This document shows positions 18,411-27,294 of a stretch of 64,000 nucleotides of DNA, one piece after another (within the stretch, counting starts at the first letter, position 1; every line of letters starts with the position of its first letter). This stretch comes from Inhella gelatinilytica (GTDB lineage Bacteria; Pseudomonadota; Gammaproteobacteria; Burkholderiales; Burkholderiaceae_C). The stretch covers positions 186,001 to 250,000 of the forward strand of contig NZ_JAEDAL010000005.1 in the NCBI RefSeq assembly GCF_016093295.1. Direction: 5' to 3'. The notes under the pieces are model-generated. The model was not told the DNA's origin. It made no database searches and saw only the letters and a list, made by a program, of their open reading frames with translations. Position numbers and translations under genes: made by a program.

Positions 18411-19469
18411 ATGTCTGCTGTGACTACTGCTTTGAAATCGGCTCTGGCGCTTGGACTCTCTTGGGGCCTGGCCTCACCCGGGTGGGCGGCCCCCAGCAAA
18501 TCGGCCACGCCATCCGCCAAGAGTTCCACCAAGCCAACCACCAAACGCAAGCCGCCCGTCCCTCGCAAGGAAGCCGTTGCCAAGGCCATCGCCTCGGGGC
18601 AGGGCTTGGCCATCAGCAAGCTCTCGCCGGCTGAAGTGCTGGCCGCTGCACCGGCCGATGCTTGGCGCACACCCGCCGCCGAAAACGTGGTGCAAATGGA
18701 GGTCCAGCTGGCCACTGGAGCGCAGCCCATCCTCTTCGAGTTGGCTCCGCGCTTCGCGCCCCAGCATGCAGCCAACATCCGTGCGCTGGTTCGCGAAGGT
18801 TACTTTGACGGCCTGGCCATCTTGCGCGTGCAGGACAACTTCGTGACACAGTGGGGCGACGCCGCAGAAGGCAGTGAAGCGCGGGCATTGCCCGCATCGG
18901 CGCAGGCCAAGCTGCCCGCCGAGTTCAGCGCCGCCCTGCTCCCCCTGCCCTTCACCCCCTTGAGCGAAACCGATGGCTGGGCTGAGACCAATGGCTTTGT
19001 TGACGGCTTTCCCGTCGCGGCGGATCGAGCCAAGAACAAAGCCTGGATCGCGCATTGCTACGGTGTCATCGGGGCCGGTCGGGGCAATGAGGCCGACTCC
19101 AGCAACGGCAGCTCGCTGTATGCGGTGATCGGTCACTCCCCACGCACGCTGGACCTCAACATCACCGTGGTGGGTCGGGTGCTGAAAGGAATTGAGCACT
19201 TGGCGGCCCTGCCCAGAGGGGCATCCGCCATGGGTTTTTATGGGGGCGGTGAATCCCGCCCCCCCTTGCTGAGAGCCCGTCTCCTGGCGGACATACCCGA
19301 GACCGAGCGCCCCACCGTCAAAGTCCTTCGCGATGACACCCCAACCTGGACGGAGTGGGTCGCCGCGCGGCGCCATCGCACCGGCTGGTTCGTTCACAAC
19401 CCCGGTCGCGTGGACCTCTGTAGCACGCAGGCACCGGTCCGCATTCAAACCCCAGGACAGCCTGGCTGA
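18411..19469 (+). CDS. Periplasmic cyclophilin-like peptidyl-prolyl isomerase
   Basis: 352 residues from ATG 18411, giving a signal peptide (about 1-27, ending WAAPSK). A GTG six codons upstream is an alternative start. A Ser/Thr/Lys/Pro-rich linker precedes the cyclophilin-type domain: FAPQHAANIRALVREGYFDG, LRVQDNFVTQWGD, then LYAVIGHSPRTLDLNITVVG and VLKGIEHLAALPRG. It is longer than simple cyclophilins, with insertions and about 50 extra C-terminal residues, so catalytic activity needs testing. The role is inferred to be folding of exported proteins. The stop overlaps the next start as TGATG, so it is translationally coupled to the hydrolase. Confidence 0.85.
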   Translation: MSAVTTALKSALALGLSWGLASPGWAAPSKSATPSAKSSTKPTTKRKPPVPRKEAVAKAIASGQGLAISKLSPAEVLAAAPADAWRTPAAENVVQMEVQLATGAQPILFELAPRFAPQHAANIRALVREGYFDGLAILRVQDNFVTQWGDAAEGSEARALPASAQAKLPAEFSAALLPLPFTPLSETDGWAETNGFVDGFPVAADRAKNKAWIAHCYGVIGAGRGNEADSSNGSSLYAVIGHSPRTLDLNITVVGRVLKGIEHLAALPRGASAMGFYGGGESRPPLLRARLLADIPETERPTVKVLRDDTPTWTEWVAARRHRTGWFVHNPGRVDLCSTQAPVRIQTPGQPG

Positions 19470-20488
19470 TGGTCAGGGGCGACGTGGTACCCGCTTGGCG
19501 GCAGCGATGGCAGGGTTGGGCCCTTCGAGGCCTGGGTTTCCTGCTGCTGTTGCTGGCCTTCGCCTTCGCCGCTTTTCGTGCGCCGGATCGCCCCCTGCAA
19601 AGTCTGGTGGTCCGGTGGGCCGCTCCGCCCTCGCAGTTTCTTGAACTCCGCATGGGTGCGTTCACCCAGTTGACCCATGTTCGAGACGAAGGCCCCGGCA
19701 CCGACCCCCTGCCCCTGCTGCTGATTCATGGCACCAGTGACAGCCTTCACACCTGGGACGCCTGGACGCGCGAATTGAGCAAGACCCGTCGGGTGATTCG
19801 GGTGGACTTGCCGGGATTCGGATTGACCGGGCCCGCCGCCAGCGGGGACTACCGCATTGACGCCTACGTGGGTTTTGTCAAAGCACTGCTGGACCAGATG
19901 GGCGTCCGTCGTGCCGTCTTGGTTGGAAATTCCTTGGGGGGCGAGGTCGCATGGATGACGGCGGCCCGGCACCCCCAGCACGTCGCCGGACTGGTGTTGT
20001 TGGATCCTTCGGGCTTGCCCTTCGAGCCTGAGGCCGTTCCCGCCGGGTTTCAAGCCAGCCTGTTTGCACCGACGGCGTGGCTGTCTCGCTTCCTGCTCCC
20101 CCGTCCGACCGTGCGCGCCAGCGTTGAAGCGGTGTTTGGCGATCCCAACCGGGTGGACGCCGCGTTGGTTGATCGCTACTTTGAAATCACGCTGCGCGAA
20201 GGCAACCGCGCCGCGCTGCGTGAGCGAATGCTGACTTTTTTGGAAGAAGTTCGCACGCCGATCTATCGCGAAGCGTGGCTGTCGGTGCGCGCCCCGGTCC
20301 TCCTGCTTTGGGGAGCGCGGGACCGCCTGATCCCGCCCCGAACCGCGCAGCAATACCTGGACTTGCGCCCAGCGAGCGCGCCCACGACCGAGCTGCGCCT
20401 GCTGCCCGGTCTGGGACATGTGCCCCAGCTCGAAGGGCCCGCAGAATCGCTCGCGGCCGCCCGTCCGTTTATCGAGCAACTGAAGTGA
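19469..20488 (+). CDS. Membrane-anchored alpha/beta hydrolase
   Basis: 339 residues. An N-terminal hydrophobic segment (about 19-37, WALRGLGFLLLLLAFAF) likely anchors the protein with its catalytic domain in the periplasm. The alpha/beta-hydrolase core follows: oxyanion motif LIHGTSDSLHTWD, nucleophile elbow VGNSLGGEV with Ser, acid in WGARDRLIPP and His in GLGHVPQLEGP. The substrate is unknown; an esterase or lipase-like activity is the family expectation. It starts on the last base of the cyclophilin-like gene, which suggests a shared envelope context. Confidence 0.88.
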   Translation: MVRGDVVPAWRQRWQGWALRGLGFLLLLLAFAFAAFRAPDRPLQSLVVRWAAPPSQFLELRMGAFTQLTHVRDEGPGTDPLPLLLIHGTSDSLHTWDAWTRELSKTRRVIRVDLPGFGLTGPAASGDYRIDAYVGFVKALLDQMGVRRAVLVGNSLGGEVAWMTAARHPQHVAGLVLLDPSGLPFEPEAVPAGFQASLFAPTAWLSRFLLPRPTVRASVEAVFGDPNRVDAALVDRYFEITLREGNRAALRERMLTFLEEVRTPIYREAWLSVRAPVLLLWGARDRLIPPRTAQQYLDLRPASAPTTELRLLPGLGHVPQLEGPAESLAAARPFIEQLK

Positions 20489-20544
20489 GCCGGCTCGCTT
20501 GTGCCCCGGCACCCACCCCACATTCATCCAGCATGGAGCCTCGC

Positions 20545-21324
20545 ATGTCCCGTCGAACGCTTTGGATCGCCCTGCTCAACCTCGCCCTGCTCAGTGCCCT
20601 GCCCGTTCAGGCACAACCCACCACCAAGCTGCGCATCGGCGTGGAGGGGGCCTACCCGCCGTTCAGCGAAGTCACGACCGATGGCCAGCTCAAGGGCTTT
20701 GAAATCGATCTGGCCTGGGCGCTGTGCGCCCAAATGAAGCGGGAGTGTGAACTCATCAAGACGGACTTCGATGGCCTGATCCCCGCGCTGCAGTCCCGCA
20801 AAATCGACGCCATCATCGCGTCGCTCTCCATTACTGAGGCACGCAAACGGGCGATTGCCTTCAGCAAGCCTTATTACTCCACGCCACAAACCTTCATCGC
20901 CCGCCCCGGCGCTTCGCCCGATATCAGCCCAACCGCCCTCAAGGGCAAACGCATCGGCGTGCAGTCGGCCACCATCAACGAGGCCTATGTCAACGCGCTG
21001 TACCCGGACAGTCAAATCGTCCGCTACGCGACCCAAGATCAGGTCTATTTGGAGCTGAAAAGCGGTCGCATCGACTACTCCCTCGTGGACAAAGTCGCCG
21101 CCATGGCCTTCGTTCAATCGCCCGCAGGCCAGGGCATTCAACCCGTGGGGCCAGAGTTGCGCAACCGCCAATACTTTGGCGAAGGCGTGGGCGTGGGGTT
21201 GCGCAAGGCCGATGCCCGCTCCCTGGGCGCGTCTTTTAGTTCCGCCATCGAGGCCTTGCGGGCAGATGGTCGCTTTCAACGACTCAGTGCCAAGTACTTC
21301 CCCTATGACATTTCGCCGCCTTGA
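20545..21324 (+). CDS. Amino-acid ABC transporter binding protein (family 3), first of a tandem pair
   Basis: 259 residues. A signal peptide (MSRRTLWIALLNLALLSA, cleavage near VQAQ) precedes SBP_bac_3: KLRIGVEGAYPPFSE, GFEIDLAWALCAQMKRECEL, DFDGLIPALQSRKIDAIIAS, IGVQSATINEAYV and YFGEGVGVGLRK. The closest families bind lysine, arginine, ornithine or histidine in the periplasm. ATG 20545 has GGAG six bases ahead; ATG 20533 is in frame too. The next gene is a clear paralogue, sharing most of the motif residues, so this is a tandem duplication. Two permeases follow, with no ATPase gene. Confidence 0.92.
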   Translation: MSRRTLWIALLNLALLSALPVQAQPTTKLRIGVEGAYPPFSEVTTDGQLKGFEIDLAWALCAQMKRECELIKTDFDGLIPALQSRKIDAIIASLSITEARKRAIAFSKPYYSTPQTFIARPGASPDISPTALKGKRIGVQSATINEAYVNALYPDSQIVRYATQDQVYLELKSGRIDYSLVDKVAAMAFVQSPAGQGIQPVGPELRNRQYFGEGVGVGLRKADARSLGASFSSAIEALRADGRFQRLSAKYFPYDISPP

Positions 21325-21436
21325 GCAAGGCGGCAGGCCATTCTGGGTTTATGGTCTGAGTTTTCGACCGTTTGATGGCGACGCACTGGGCCCGCCGCCG
21401 TCACTGCATTTGATTTGGCCCCATTGAGGACACACC

Positions 21437-22219
21437 ATGCTCCGTCGCACCCTGGCCGCTTTGGCGGCTGTCGCGTTGGCCACCGCCATGGCACCCGCCA
21501 GTGCCCAAGGCAAAAAGCTCCGCATCGGCGTTGAAGGCGCCTACCCCCCGTTCAGCGAAGTCGGCGCAGACGGCAAGCTCAAGGGCTTTGAGATCGACCT
21601 GGCTTTGGCCTGGTGCGCGCAAATGAAGCGCGAGTGCGAATTGGTCAAAACCGACTTCGACGGTTTGATCCCCGCCTTGCAAGCTCGCAAGATTGACGCC
21701 ATCGTCGCCTCGATGTCGATCACCGACGAGCGCAAGAAAGCCATCGCCTTCAGCAAGACCTATTTGGCTGCGCCGGCCATCTTCGTGGCCAAGAGCGGTA
21801 CCAAGGGTGACGTGACGCCGGCTGCGCTCAAAGGCAAGAAGATCGGGGTCCAGTCCGCCACCACGTTTGAAACCTACGCCGCCGCGCAGTACAAGGACAG
21901 CACCTTGGTTCGCTACCAAACCCAGGACCAGATTTATTTGGAACTGAAGGCCGGCCGCGTCGACTACACGCTGGTCGACAAGTACGCGGTGGACAGTTTT
22001 CTGAAGTCGGATGCGGGCAAGGGCATGGCCTTTGTGGGCCCCGACATCGATGACGAGAAGTACTTCGGTGTGGGCATTGGCATTGGCATGCGCAAGGCCG
22101 ACGAAAAAACGCTGGGGGCGCAGTTCAACGGCGCCATTGATGCGGTTTTTGCCAGCGGCGAGTACAAGAAGCTTTCAAGCAAGTACTTCGCTTATGACGT
22201 CGCCCCGAAAAAGAAATAA
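21437..22219 (+). CDS. Amino-acid ABC transporter binding protein (family 3), second of a tandem pair
   Basis: 260 residues with a signal peptide (MLRRTLAALAAVALATAMAP, cleavage near ASAQ). The mature part follows the upstream paralogue block by block (KLRIGVEGAYPPFSEV, GFEIDLALAWCAQMKRECEL, DFDGLIPALQARKIDAIVAS, KKIGVQSATT). It differs in the central hinge and ligand loops, for example KTYLAAPAIFVAKSG against KPYYSTPQTFIARPG. That suggests a shared fold with altered ligand preference. It ends 18 bases before the first permease, so it is the likely main partner. Both belong to the lysine/arginine/ornithine/histidine group of periplasmic binding proteins. Confidence 0.92.
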   Translation: MLRRTLAALAAVALATAMAPASAQGKKLRIGVEGAYPPFSEVGADGKLKGFEIDLALAWCAQMKRECELVKTDFDGLIPALQARKIDAIVASMSITDERKKAIAFSKTYLAAPAIFVAKSGTKGDVTPAALKGKKIGVQSATTFETYAAAQYKDSTLVRYQTQDQIYLELKAGRVDYTLVDKYAVDSFLKSDAGKGMAFVGPDIDDEKYFGVGIGIGMRKADEKTLGAQFNGAIDAVFASGEYKKLSSKYFAYDVAPKKK

Positions 22220-22237
22220 GTGAGTTAGAGAGGCCCC

Positions 22238-22927
22238 ATGCTTCATGGTTTTTTGCCCAGTTTGTTGCACGGTGCGTGGCTGACTCTGGAAGTCGCCCTG
22301 CTCTCGCTGGCGATTGCCATGGTGTTGGGGCTGATCGGTTGCTTTGCCAAGCTCAGCCGGCACCGCTGGCTGAGGTGGCCGGCCCAGTGGTACACCACCG
22401 TCATTCGGGGCGTTCCTGACTTGGTGCTGGTCCTGCTGGTGTTTTACGGCGGCCAGGTATTGGTCAACGACATCGCCCTTGGATTGGGGTTTGAAGATCC
22501 CATTGATGTCGACCCGTTTCTTGCCGGCATTCTGACCATCGGCTTCATTTTTGGGGCCTACTTGACCGAAGCCTTTCGCGGCGCCTATTTGGCCGTGCCG
22601 CCGGGGCAGCGCGAAGCGGGCATGGCCTATGGCATGAGCGCGTGGCAGGTCAGTTGGCGCATTCAGCTGCCTCAAATGCTGCGCCATGCCCTGCCGGGCG
22701 TGAGCAACAACTGGTTGGTGCTGGTCAAGAGCACCGCCATCGTGTCGGTCATTGGACTGGATGACCTGATGAAGCGGGGTAACGATGCCGCCGGCGCGAC
22801 CAAAGAACCGTTTCTGTTTTTCTGCGCGGTCGGGCTGATTTACCTAGTGTTCACCACGTGCAGTGAGGCCCTTTTTGCGTGGGCCCAGCGCAAGCTGGCG
22901 ATTGGCGTGCGCCAGGGGAGCTTGTGA
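22238..22927 (+). CDS. Polar amino-acid ABC transporter permease, HisQ/ArtQ type
   Basis: 229 residues of the HisMQ permease family. Hydrophobic segments are spaced as usual and the coupling loop is present as EAFRGAYLAVPPGQREAGMA (the family EAA motif, where the ATPase docks). It begins GAWLTLEVALLSLAIAMVLG and should sit in the inner membrane as one half of a heterodimeric channel. The stop overlaps the next start (TGATG), so the two permeases are co-translated. Confidence 0.93.
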   Translation: MLHGFLPSLLHGAWLTLEVALLSLAIAMVLGLIGCFAKLSRHRWLRWPAQWYTTVIRGVPDLVLVLLVFYGGQVLVNDIALGLGFEDPIDVDPFLAGILTIGFIFGAYLTEAFRGAYLAVPPGQREAGMAYGMSAWQVSWRIQLPQMLRHALPGVSNNWLVLVKSTAIVSVIGLDDLMKRGNDAAGATKEPFLFFCAVGLIYLVFTTCSEALFAWAQRKLAIGVRQGSL

Positions 22928-23616
22928 TGGAAGGCTGGCAAACCATCGCCGACAACCTGCCGCTGTATTTCAGCGGGCTCGGCGTGACCTTGCAGTTGCT
23001 GGGCATCTCACTGGCCCTGGGGCTCTTGATCGCCGTGCCCTTGGGTGTTTTGCGGGCCCTGTCCAACCCCTGGGTATGGCGCCCCGTCTGGATCTATACC
23101 TACATTTTTCGCGGCACCCCCATGCTGGTGCAGCTCTTCTTGATCTATTACGGTCTGGGCCAGTTCGAAGCCGTTCGCACTAGCTTTGCCTGGGGCTGGC
23201 TGCAAAACGCTTGGTTTTGCGCTTGCTTGGCTTTTGTTCTGAACACTGGGGCCTACACGACGGAAATCATCGCGGGGGCCATCAAGTCACTGCCCGCGGG
23301 AGAGATTGAGGCCGCCAAGGCCTACGGCATGGACAGGCTGACGATGATGCGTCGCATCGTGCTGCCCGCTGCGTTGCGTCGCGCCCTTCCGGCCTACGGC
23401 AATGAAGCCATCTTCATGTTGCACGGCACCTCGATCGCCATGCTGGTCACCATCGCGGATGTCACGGGCGTGGCCAAACGCATTTACGCCACGCATTACA
23501 TTCCCTTCGAGGCGTACATCACCGCTGGGGTGTTTTACTTTAGCCTCACACTCGCCCTGGTGGCGTTATTTCGCTGGGCCGAGAACCGCTACCTCAAGCC
23601 CTTGATGCCCCGCTGA
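22927..23616 (+). CDS. Polar amino-acid ABC transporter permease, HisM/ArtM type
   Basis: 229 residues from ATG 22927 (MEGWQTIADNLPLYFSGLGV), chosen because it overlaps the stop of the partner permease. Membrane helices and the coupling motif EIIAGAIKSLPAGEIEAAKA are clear. It is the second channel subunit of the amino-acid importer. A HisP/ArtP-type ATP-binding gene would normally follow, but the next gene is on the opposite strand and overlaps this one by 28 bases tail to tail. The ATPase must therefore be encoded elsewhere or shared. Confidence 0.93.
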   Translation: MEGWQTIADNLPLYFSGLGVTLQLLGISLALGLLIAVPLGVLRALSNPWVWRPVWIYTYIFRGTPMLVQLFLIYYGLGQFEAVRTSFAWGWLQNAWFCACLAFVLNTGAYTTEIIAGAIKSLPAGEIEAAKAYGMDRLTMMRRIVLPAALRRALPAYGNEAIFMLHGTSIAMLVTIADVTGVAKRIYATHYIPFEAYITAGVFYFSLTLALVALFRWAENRYLKPLMPR

Positions 23617-24416
23617 TCAGCCCCCCCGCCGGGTTGAGGCACATACCGTGCCCGGATCTTGGCCAGTTCCCCGCTGGCCTCCAGGCGCTCCAAACCCTGG
23701 TTGATCGCCCGCGCCAACGCCGGATAGCGGCGCGAGACCAGCATGTGGAAATCACCCGGTGGTAGCTCCGGCACTTCGCCCACGGCCAGATCGGGGTCGG
23801 CCAGTAGGTTTTGGCCGGTGATGCGCGTGCCCACCAGGATTTCCCACTTCTCGAGTCCCAGGTCACAGCGCCCCGCATGCAGTTTGATGACGACGCGGCT
23901 CACGTCTTGCGCTCCGCTGTCCAAAGCCCCTGGCGGCAATTGGTACGCCGCATAGTTGTAACCGTGCACACCGCAAATTCGATAGCGCCCCAGATCCGCC
24001 AAGGTGCGAATGCGCAGTCCCTGTGGAAACTGTCGCTTGGAATAAAAATAGCTGTGATGGGTCTGATAAAAGGGGCGAGTCATCAGGAAGCGGGCTGTCC
24101 GTTCGGGGCTGGGGCTCGCATTCAAGGCCATGGCGTACCGCTGGCCCTCCGCCACTTCCATCTGGCAGCGCGCCCAAGGCAGCAGTTCGACCGTGATCCG
24201 CCGCCCCAAGGGCGTCAAGATGCGCTCCAGCACCTCGACCGAGAATCCCACCACCGCTGAAGTCGGGCGACCCGCGTCATCCCGCTTGAAATGGGTGAAG
24301 GGGGGCCACTCTGCACCGTCGTCACAGACGGGCAACGGGTTGGGCCAGGACTCCTCTTGCGCTTGCGCATCGGCTCCCACGCCAACCAACAGCCCAGCGA
24401 TCAGCAGCCTTCGCAT
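23589..24416 (-). CDS. Family 3 extracellular solute-binding protein, unknown ligand
   Basis: 275 residues from ATG 24416, which has AAAAAAGGAG before it and gives a signal peptide (MRRLLIAGLLVGVGADAQAQ). The mature part is SBP_bac_3-like: CDDGAEWPPFTHF, VVGFSVEVLERILTPLGRRI, ALNASPSPERTARFLMTRPF and YRICGVHGYNYAAY. It is not close to the tandem pair upstream. Proteins like this sit in the periplasm, some without transport partners. Its end overlaps the HisM-type permease by 28 bases on the other strand, and its start is divergent from the LysR gene, which may regulate it. Confidence 0.8.
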   Translation of the reverse strand: MRRLLIAGLLVGVGADAQAQEESWPNPLPVCDDGAEWPPFTHFKRDDAGRPTSAVVGFSVEVLERILTPLGRRITVELLPWARCQMEVAEGQRYAMALNASPSPERTARFLMTRPFYQTHHSYFYSKRQFPQGLRIRTLADLGRYRICGVHGYNYAAYQLPPGALDSGAQDVSRVVIKLHAGRCDLGLEKWEILVGTRITGQNLLADPDLAVGEVPELPPGDFHMLVSRRYPALARAINQGLERLEASGELAKIRARYVPQPGGGADQRGIKGLR

Positions 24417-24600
24417 CACAAGCCCGCTCCTTTTTTGCGCACGAGTGGATGACCACAGGCTAGCAGGGCCCGCTTCATTCAACCCCGGGGCTGTTGCGTA
24501 CGCGCCGCGGCTTTGCACCGGGAATGTCCTCAGCGGTTGTGGGTTCGCGCGCCAATGAGGACAAGGCAGGATCGGGATCTCACTGGAATGCACAGAAGTT
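24417..24600. promoter_or_regulatory. Divergent binding-protein/LysR intergenic region
   Basis: 184 bases between two divergent starts, the usual place for a LysR operator. A partly symmetric element CAACCCCGGGGCTGTTG lies at about 24479-24495, and ATGCAC occurs twice close together at the LysR start. Neither is a clean T-N11-A box, so no operator is assigned. Confidence 0.3.
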
Positions 24601-25587
24601 ATGCACCTCGCTGACAAACGAAACGTACTCACACCGGACGCGTTGGCCCTGGTGGATGCCATTGCGCGCACCGGCAGCTTCGCTGGGGCCGCTCGGGAAC
24701 TGGGCAAGGTACCTTCGGCTTTGACCTACTCCGTTCGTCAACTTGAAGATGCCCTGGATGTCCTGCTTTTTGATCGCAGCGCTCGGCACGCACAACTCAC
24801 CGCCGCAGGTCAAGAGTTGTTGCATGAGGGTCGCCGTCTGTTGATGGAACTGGATGCTGTGGCCAATCGCGTGCAACGCATCGCCACCGGGTGGGAGGCG
24901 GAACTCACGATCGCCGTCGATGACGCCATCGCCCGCCCGGTTCTCTACGACTTGATTGCTGCGTTTCAGGCGCAGCGCGTGGAGTCCCCATCCCCCGTCC
25001 GACCGGCTCAGCTCGGTGGGCCAGCCCGCACCAACTCACCACCGACTCGCCTGCGCTTCCGGACCGAAGTCATGAGCGGAACGTGGGAGGCCTTGCTGGC
25101 TGGCCATGCCGACCTTTCCATTGGCACCAGCGCCAATCCGCCCGGCCCACACATTCTGTGCGAGCCGATTGGCATCCTGCCTTGGCACTTTGTGGTGGCG
25201 CCCGATCACCCTTTGGCCAACGCTGAAAACAAACTGAGTGCGCTGGAAATTGCCCGGCATCGCATCATTACGGTGGGCGACACGGCCCGGCAACTCGCCC
25301 CCCGCACCATTGGCGTGCTGCCCGGCCAAGATGTCCTCACGCTGCCCAGCCTTCAGGCCAAGTTCGATGCCCAGTTGAAGGGTCTGGGCTGTGGCTGGCT
25401 GCCCGAACCCCTGGTGCGCGACGCCGTTCAGCGGGGCTTGCTCGTGGTCAAGGACACATTTGACGAGCGAGTCAGTCACTTTCACTACGCTTGGCGCAAT
25501 GGTCCGCAGCCTGCCGGCAAGGCCTTGGCCTGGTGGCTTGACCAACTGCGCAGCGAAGTGACTCGCAAAGCGCTGCTGGGGACCTGA
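24601..25587 (+). CDS. LysR-family transcriptional regulator
   Basis: 328 residues. The N-terminal winged helix-turn-helix has LALVDAIARTGSFAGAARELGKVPSALTYSVRQLED (quoted in short: SFAGAARELGKVPSALTYSV) and LFDRSARHAQLTAAGQELL. The C-terminal part is the LysR substrate-binding domain. Ligand and target genes are unknown. It lies divergent from the binding-protein gene at 24416 and 27 bases before gluQ. A Pro-rich insertion around residues 128-148 separates the two halves of the effector domain and is longer than usual. Confidence 0.93.
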   Translation: MHLADKRNVLTPDALALVDAIARTGSFAGAARELGKVPSALTYSVRQLEDALDVLLFDRSARHAQLTAAGQELLHEGRRLLMELDAVANRVQRIATGWEAELTIAVDDAIARPVLYDLIAAFQAQRVESPSPVRPAQLGGPARTNSPPTRLRFRTEVMSGTWEALLAGHADLSIGTSANPPGPHILCEPIGILPWHFVVAPDHPLANAENKLSALEIARHRIITVGDTARQLAPRTIGVLPGQDVLTLPSLQAKFDAQLKGLGCGWLPEPLVRDAVQRGLLVVKDTFDERVSHFHYAWRNGPQPAGKALAWWLDQLRSEVTRKALLGT

Positions 25588-25614
25588 CGCGGCCCCTTTG
25601 GCGACAATTCCCGC

Positions 25615-26523
25615 ATGCCCGTGTTCAGTCCGCCCTATGTGGGCCGCTTTGCGCCCTCACCCACTGGTCCCCTGCATACGGGTTCCGTGGTGGCCGCCTT
25701 GGGCAGTTGGCTGGATGCCCGAGCGCACGCAGGCCGGTGGCTGGTGCGCCTTGAAGACGTCGACACCCCCCGCTGTCCCGCAGGGCTGGGAGAAGAGATA
25801 TTGCGTCAATTGGCGGTTCTGGGCCTGCAACCCGACGACGCCGTCACCTGGCAGTCAAAAACGTCGGCTCGGTACGAAACCGCGCTCGCCGACTTGGTGG
25901 CGAGAAACTTGGCGTACCCCTGCGCCTGCACGCGAAAGGAGTTGGCCGCGACCCAACCCGATCGCACCCGCCATCACGCCTTGACCTACCCCGGCACCTG
26001 TCGCCCCGAGCGAGGAGGCTTGCACGGACGCCCAGCCCGCGCTTGGCGGTTTCGGGTCCCCTCGGGCGTGCAGCAGTGGAACGACCGCCGGCTGGGGCCC
26101 ATGGAGCAAGACGTAGTCCGCGACGTGGGCGATTTCGTGCTGCGCCGTGCAGATGGCCTGTGGGCCTATCAACTGGCGGTGGTGGTGGACGACGGCGCAC
26201 AAGGCATTACCGATGTCGTGCGCGGTTCCGACCTCGCCGACAACACGCCCCGGCAAATTCAGTTGCAGCAAGCGCTGGGACTGCCTCGCCCTCGTTACCT
26301 GCATCTGCCCCTGGTTCTGGCACCCGACGGTCAGAAGCTGTCCAAACAGAATGGCGCCGCCCCGTTCGATGAGGGGCATCCGCTGGCCGTGCTGCACGAA
26401 GCCGCAGGGCGGTTGGGCTTGACCGGACTGCCCACAGGGGCAAACCGCTCAGATTGGCTGGCTCAGGCGGTCCGTGCATGGGCCGATCAGACCCAGTCGA
26501 CAATGGACCCTGTTTTCGATTAA
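25615..26523 (+). CDS. gluQ: Glutamyl-Q tRNA(Asp) synthetase GluQRS
   Basis: 302 residues. The HIGH-like motif [23 protein letters not shown], a zinc site (CACT...Y...C in [11 protein letters not shown] and TYPGTCR) and the KMSKS-like LSKQN are all present. The protein lacks the anticodon-binding domain of GluRS, as expected. It attaches glutamate to the queuosine base at position 34 of tRNA-Asp. Its length matches the family. The FKBP gene follows after 15 bases. Confidence 0.95.
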   Translation: MPVFSPPYVGRFAPSPTGPLHTGSVVAALGSWLDARAHAGRWLVRLEDVDTPRCPAGLGEEILRQLAVLGLQPDDAVTWQSKTSARYETALADLVARNLAYPCACTRKELAATQPDRTRHHALTYPGTCRPERGGLHGRPARAWRFRVPSGVQQWNDRRLGPMEQDVVRDVGDFVLRRADGLWAYQLAVVVDDGAQGITDVVRGSDLADNTPRQIQLQQALGLPRPRYLHLPLVLAPDGQKLSKQNGAAPFDEGHPLAVLHEAAGRLGLTGLPTGANRSDWLAQAVRAWADQTQSTMDPVFD

Positions 26524-26538
26524 ACGCAAAGGTTTTAC

Positions 26539-27261
26539 ATGCGCACCCTACCCAGCGGCCTCCAAATTGACGACACCCGAACCGGCGATGGCGCGGAAGC
26601 CCGAGCCGGCTGTGAGGTTCAAGTTCACTACACCGGATGGCTGTGGAAGGACGGGGAAAAAGGGGCCAAGTTCGACTCCAGTCGCGATCGCAATGAGACT
26701 TTTGCGTTTGAGTTAGATGGCGGCATGGTGATCCGCGGCTGGGACGAAGGTGTCCAGGGCATGAAAGTGGGCGGACAGCGCACCCTGATCATTCCTCCCC
26801 AGCTCGGCTACGGTGCCCGAGGCGCTGGGGGCGTCATCCCGCCCAATGCAACGCTGTGCTTCGAGGTGGAATTGGTCGCTGTGGCCGGTGGCTCCGAACC
26901 CATGGACCTTCCCTTTGAAACGACCGCCAGTGGACTCCAGTTCCACGATGCCGAGACCGGGGCAGGCAAAGAGGCCATCGCCGGCAGTCGGGTGCGCGTG
27001 CACTACACCGGCTGGCTATGGAAAAACGGGGCCAAGGGTCGCAAATTCGACAGCAGCAAGGACCGGGGCGTGCCCTTCCACTTTCACCTCGGTGGCGGCG
27101 AAGTGATTCCGGGCTGGGACGAAGGCGTCCAGGGCATGAAGGAAGGGGGCCGCCGCATCCTCATCATCCCGTCGGAATTGGGATACGGCGCCTACGGCGC
27201 GGGGGGCGTGATCCCGCCGCACGCCACGCTGTGCTTTGAGGTGGAGTTGATCAAGGTCTGA
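26539..27261 (+). CDS. FKBP-type peptidyl-prolyl isomerase with two tandem FKBP domains
   Basis: 240 residues made of two FKBP domains in one chain, about 1-117 and 125-240. Each contains VHYTGWLWK, KFDSS, GWDEGVQGMK, LGYGA and GVIPP, so the pocket residues look kept in both. No signal peptide is seen; the protein should be cytosolic. Two intact FKBP domains without extra domains is unusual, because small bacterial FKBPs usually have one. The repeat is also visible in DNA at an offset of about 375 bases. An SD-like AAGG precedes the ATG. Its role is inferred as folding assistance. Confidence 0.93.
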   Translation: MRTLPSGLQIDDTRTGDGAEARAGCEVQVHYTGWLWKDGEKGAKFDSSRDRNETFAFELDGGMVIRGWDEGVQGMKVGGQRTLIIPPQLGYGARGAGGVIPPNATLCFEVELVAVAGGSEPMDLPFETTASGLQFHDAETGAGKEAIAGSRVRVHYTGWLWKNGAKGRKFDSSKDRGVPFHFHLGGGEVIPGWDEGVQGMKEGGRRILIIPSELGYGAYGAGGVIPPHATLCFEVELIKV

Positions 27262-27268
27262 TCTCTCC

Positions 27269-27294
27269 CTCGGAGGGCCTTAACGCCCTCCGAG
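27269..27294. terminator. Hairpin between convergent genes
   Basis: A perfect 10-bp inverted repeat (27269-27278 with 27285-27294, 6-base loop) lies between the FKBP stop and the stop of the convergent lipoprotein gene, overlapping its last codons. It can fold on both strands. There is no long T run, so termination is likely but not certain. Confidence 0.6.

Noticed and set aside
24580-24612. ATGCAC direct repeat at the LysR start as an operator
   Set aside because: The repeat is short and partly inside the coding start; it does not show the T-N11-A form of LysR boxes.
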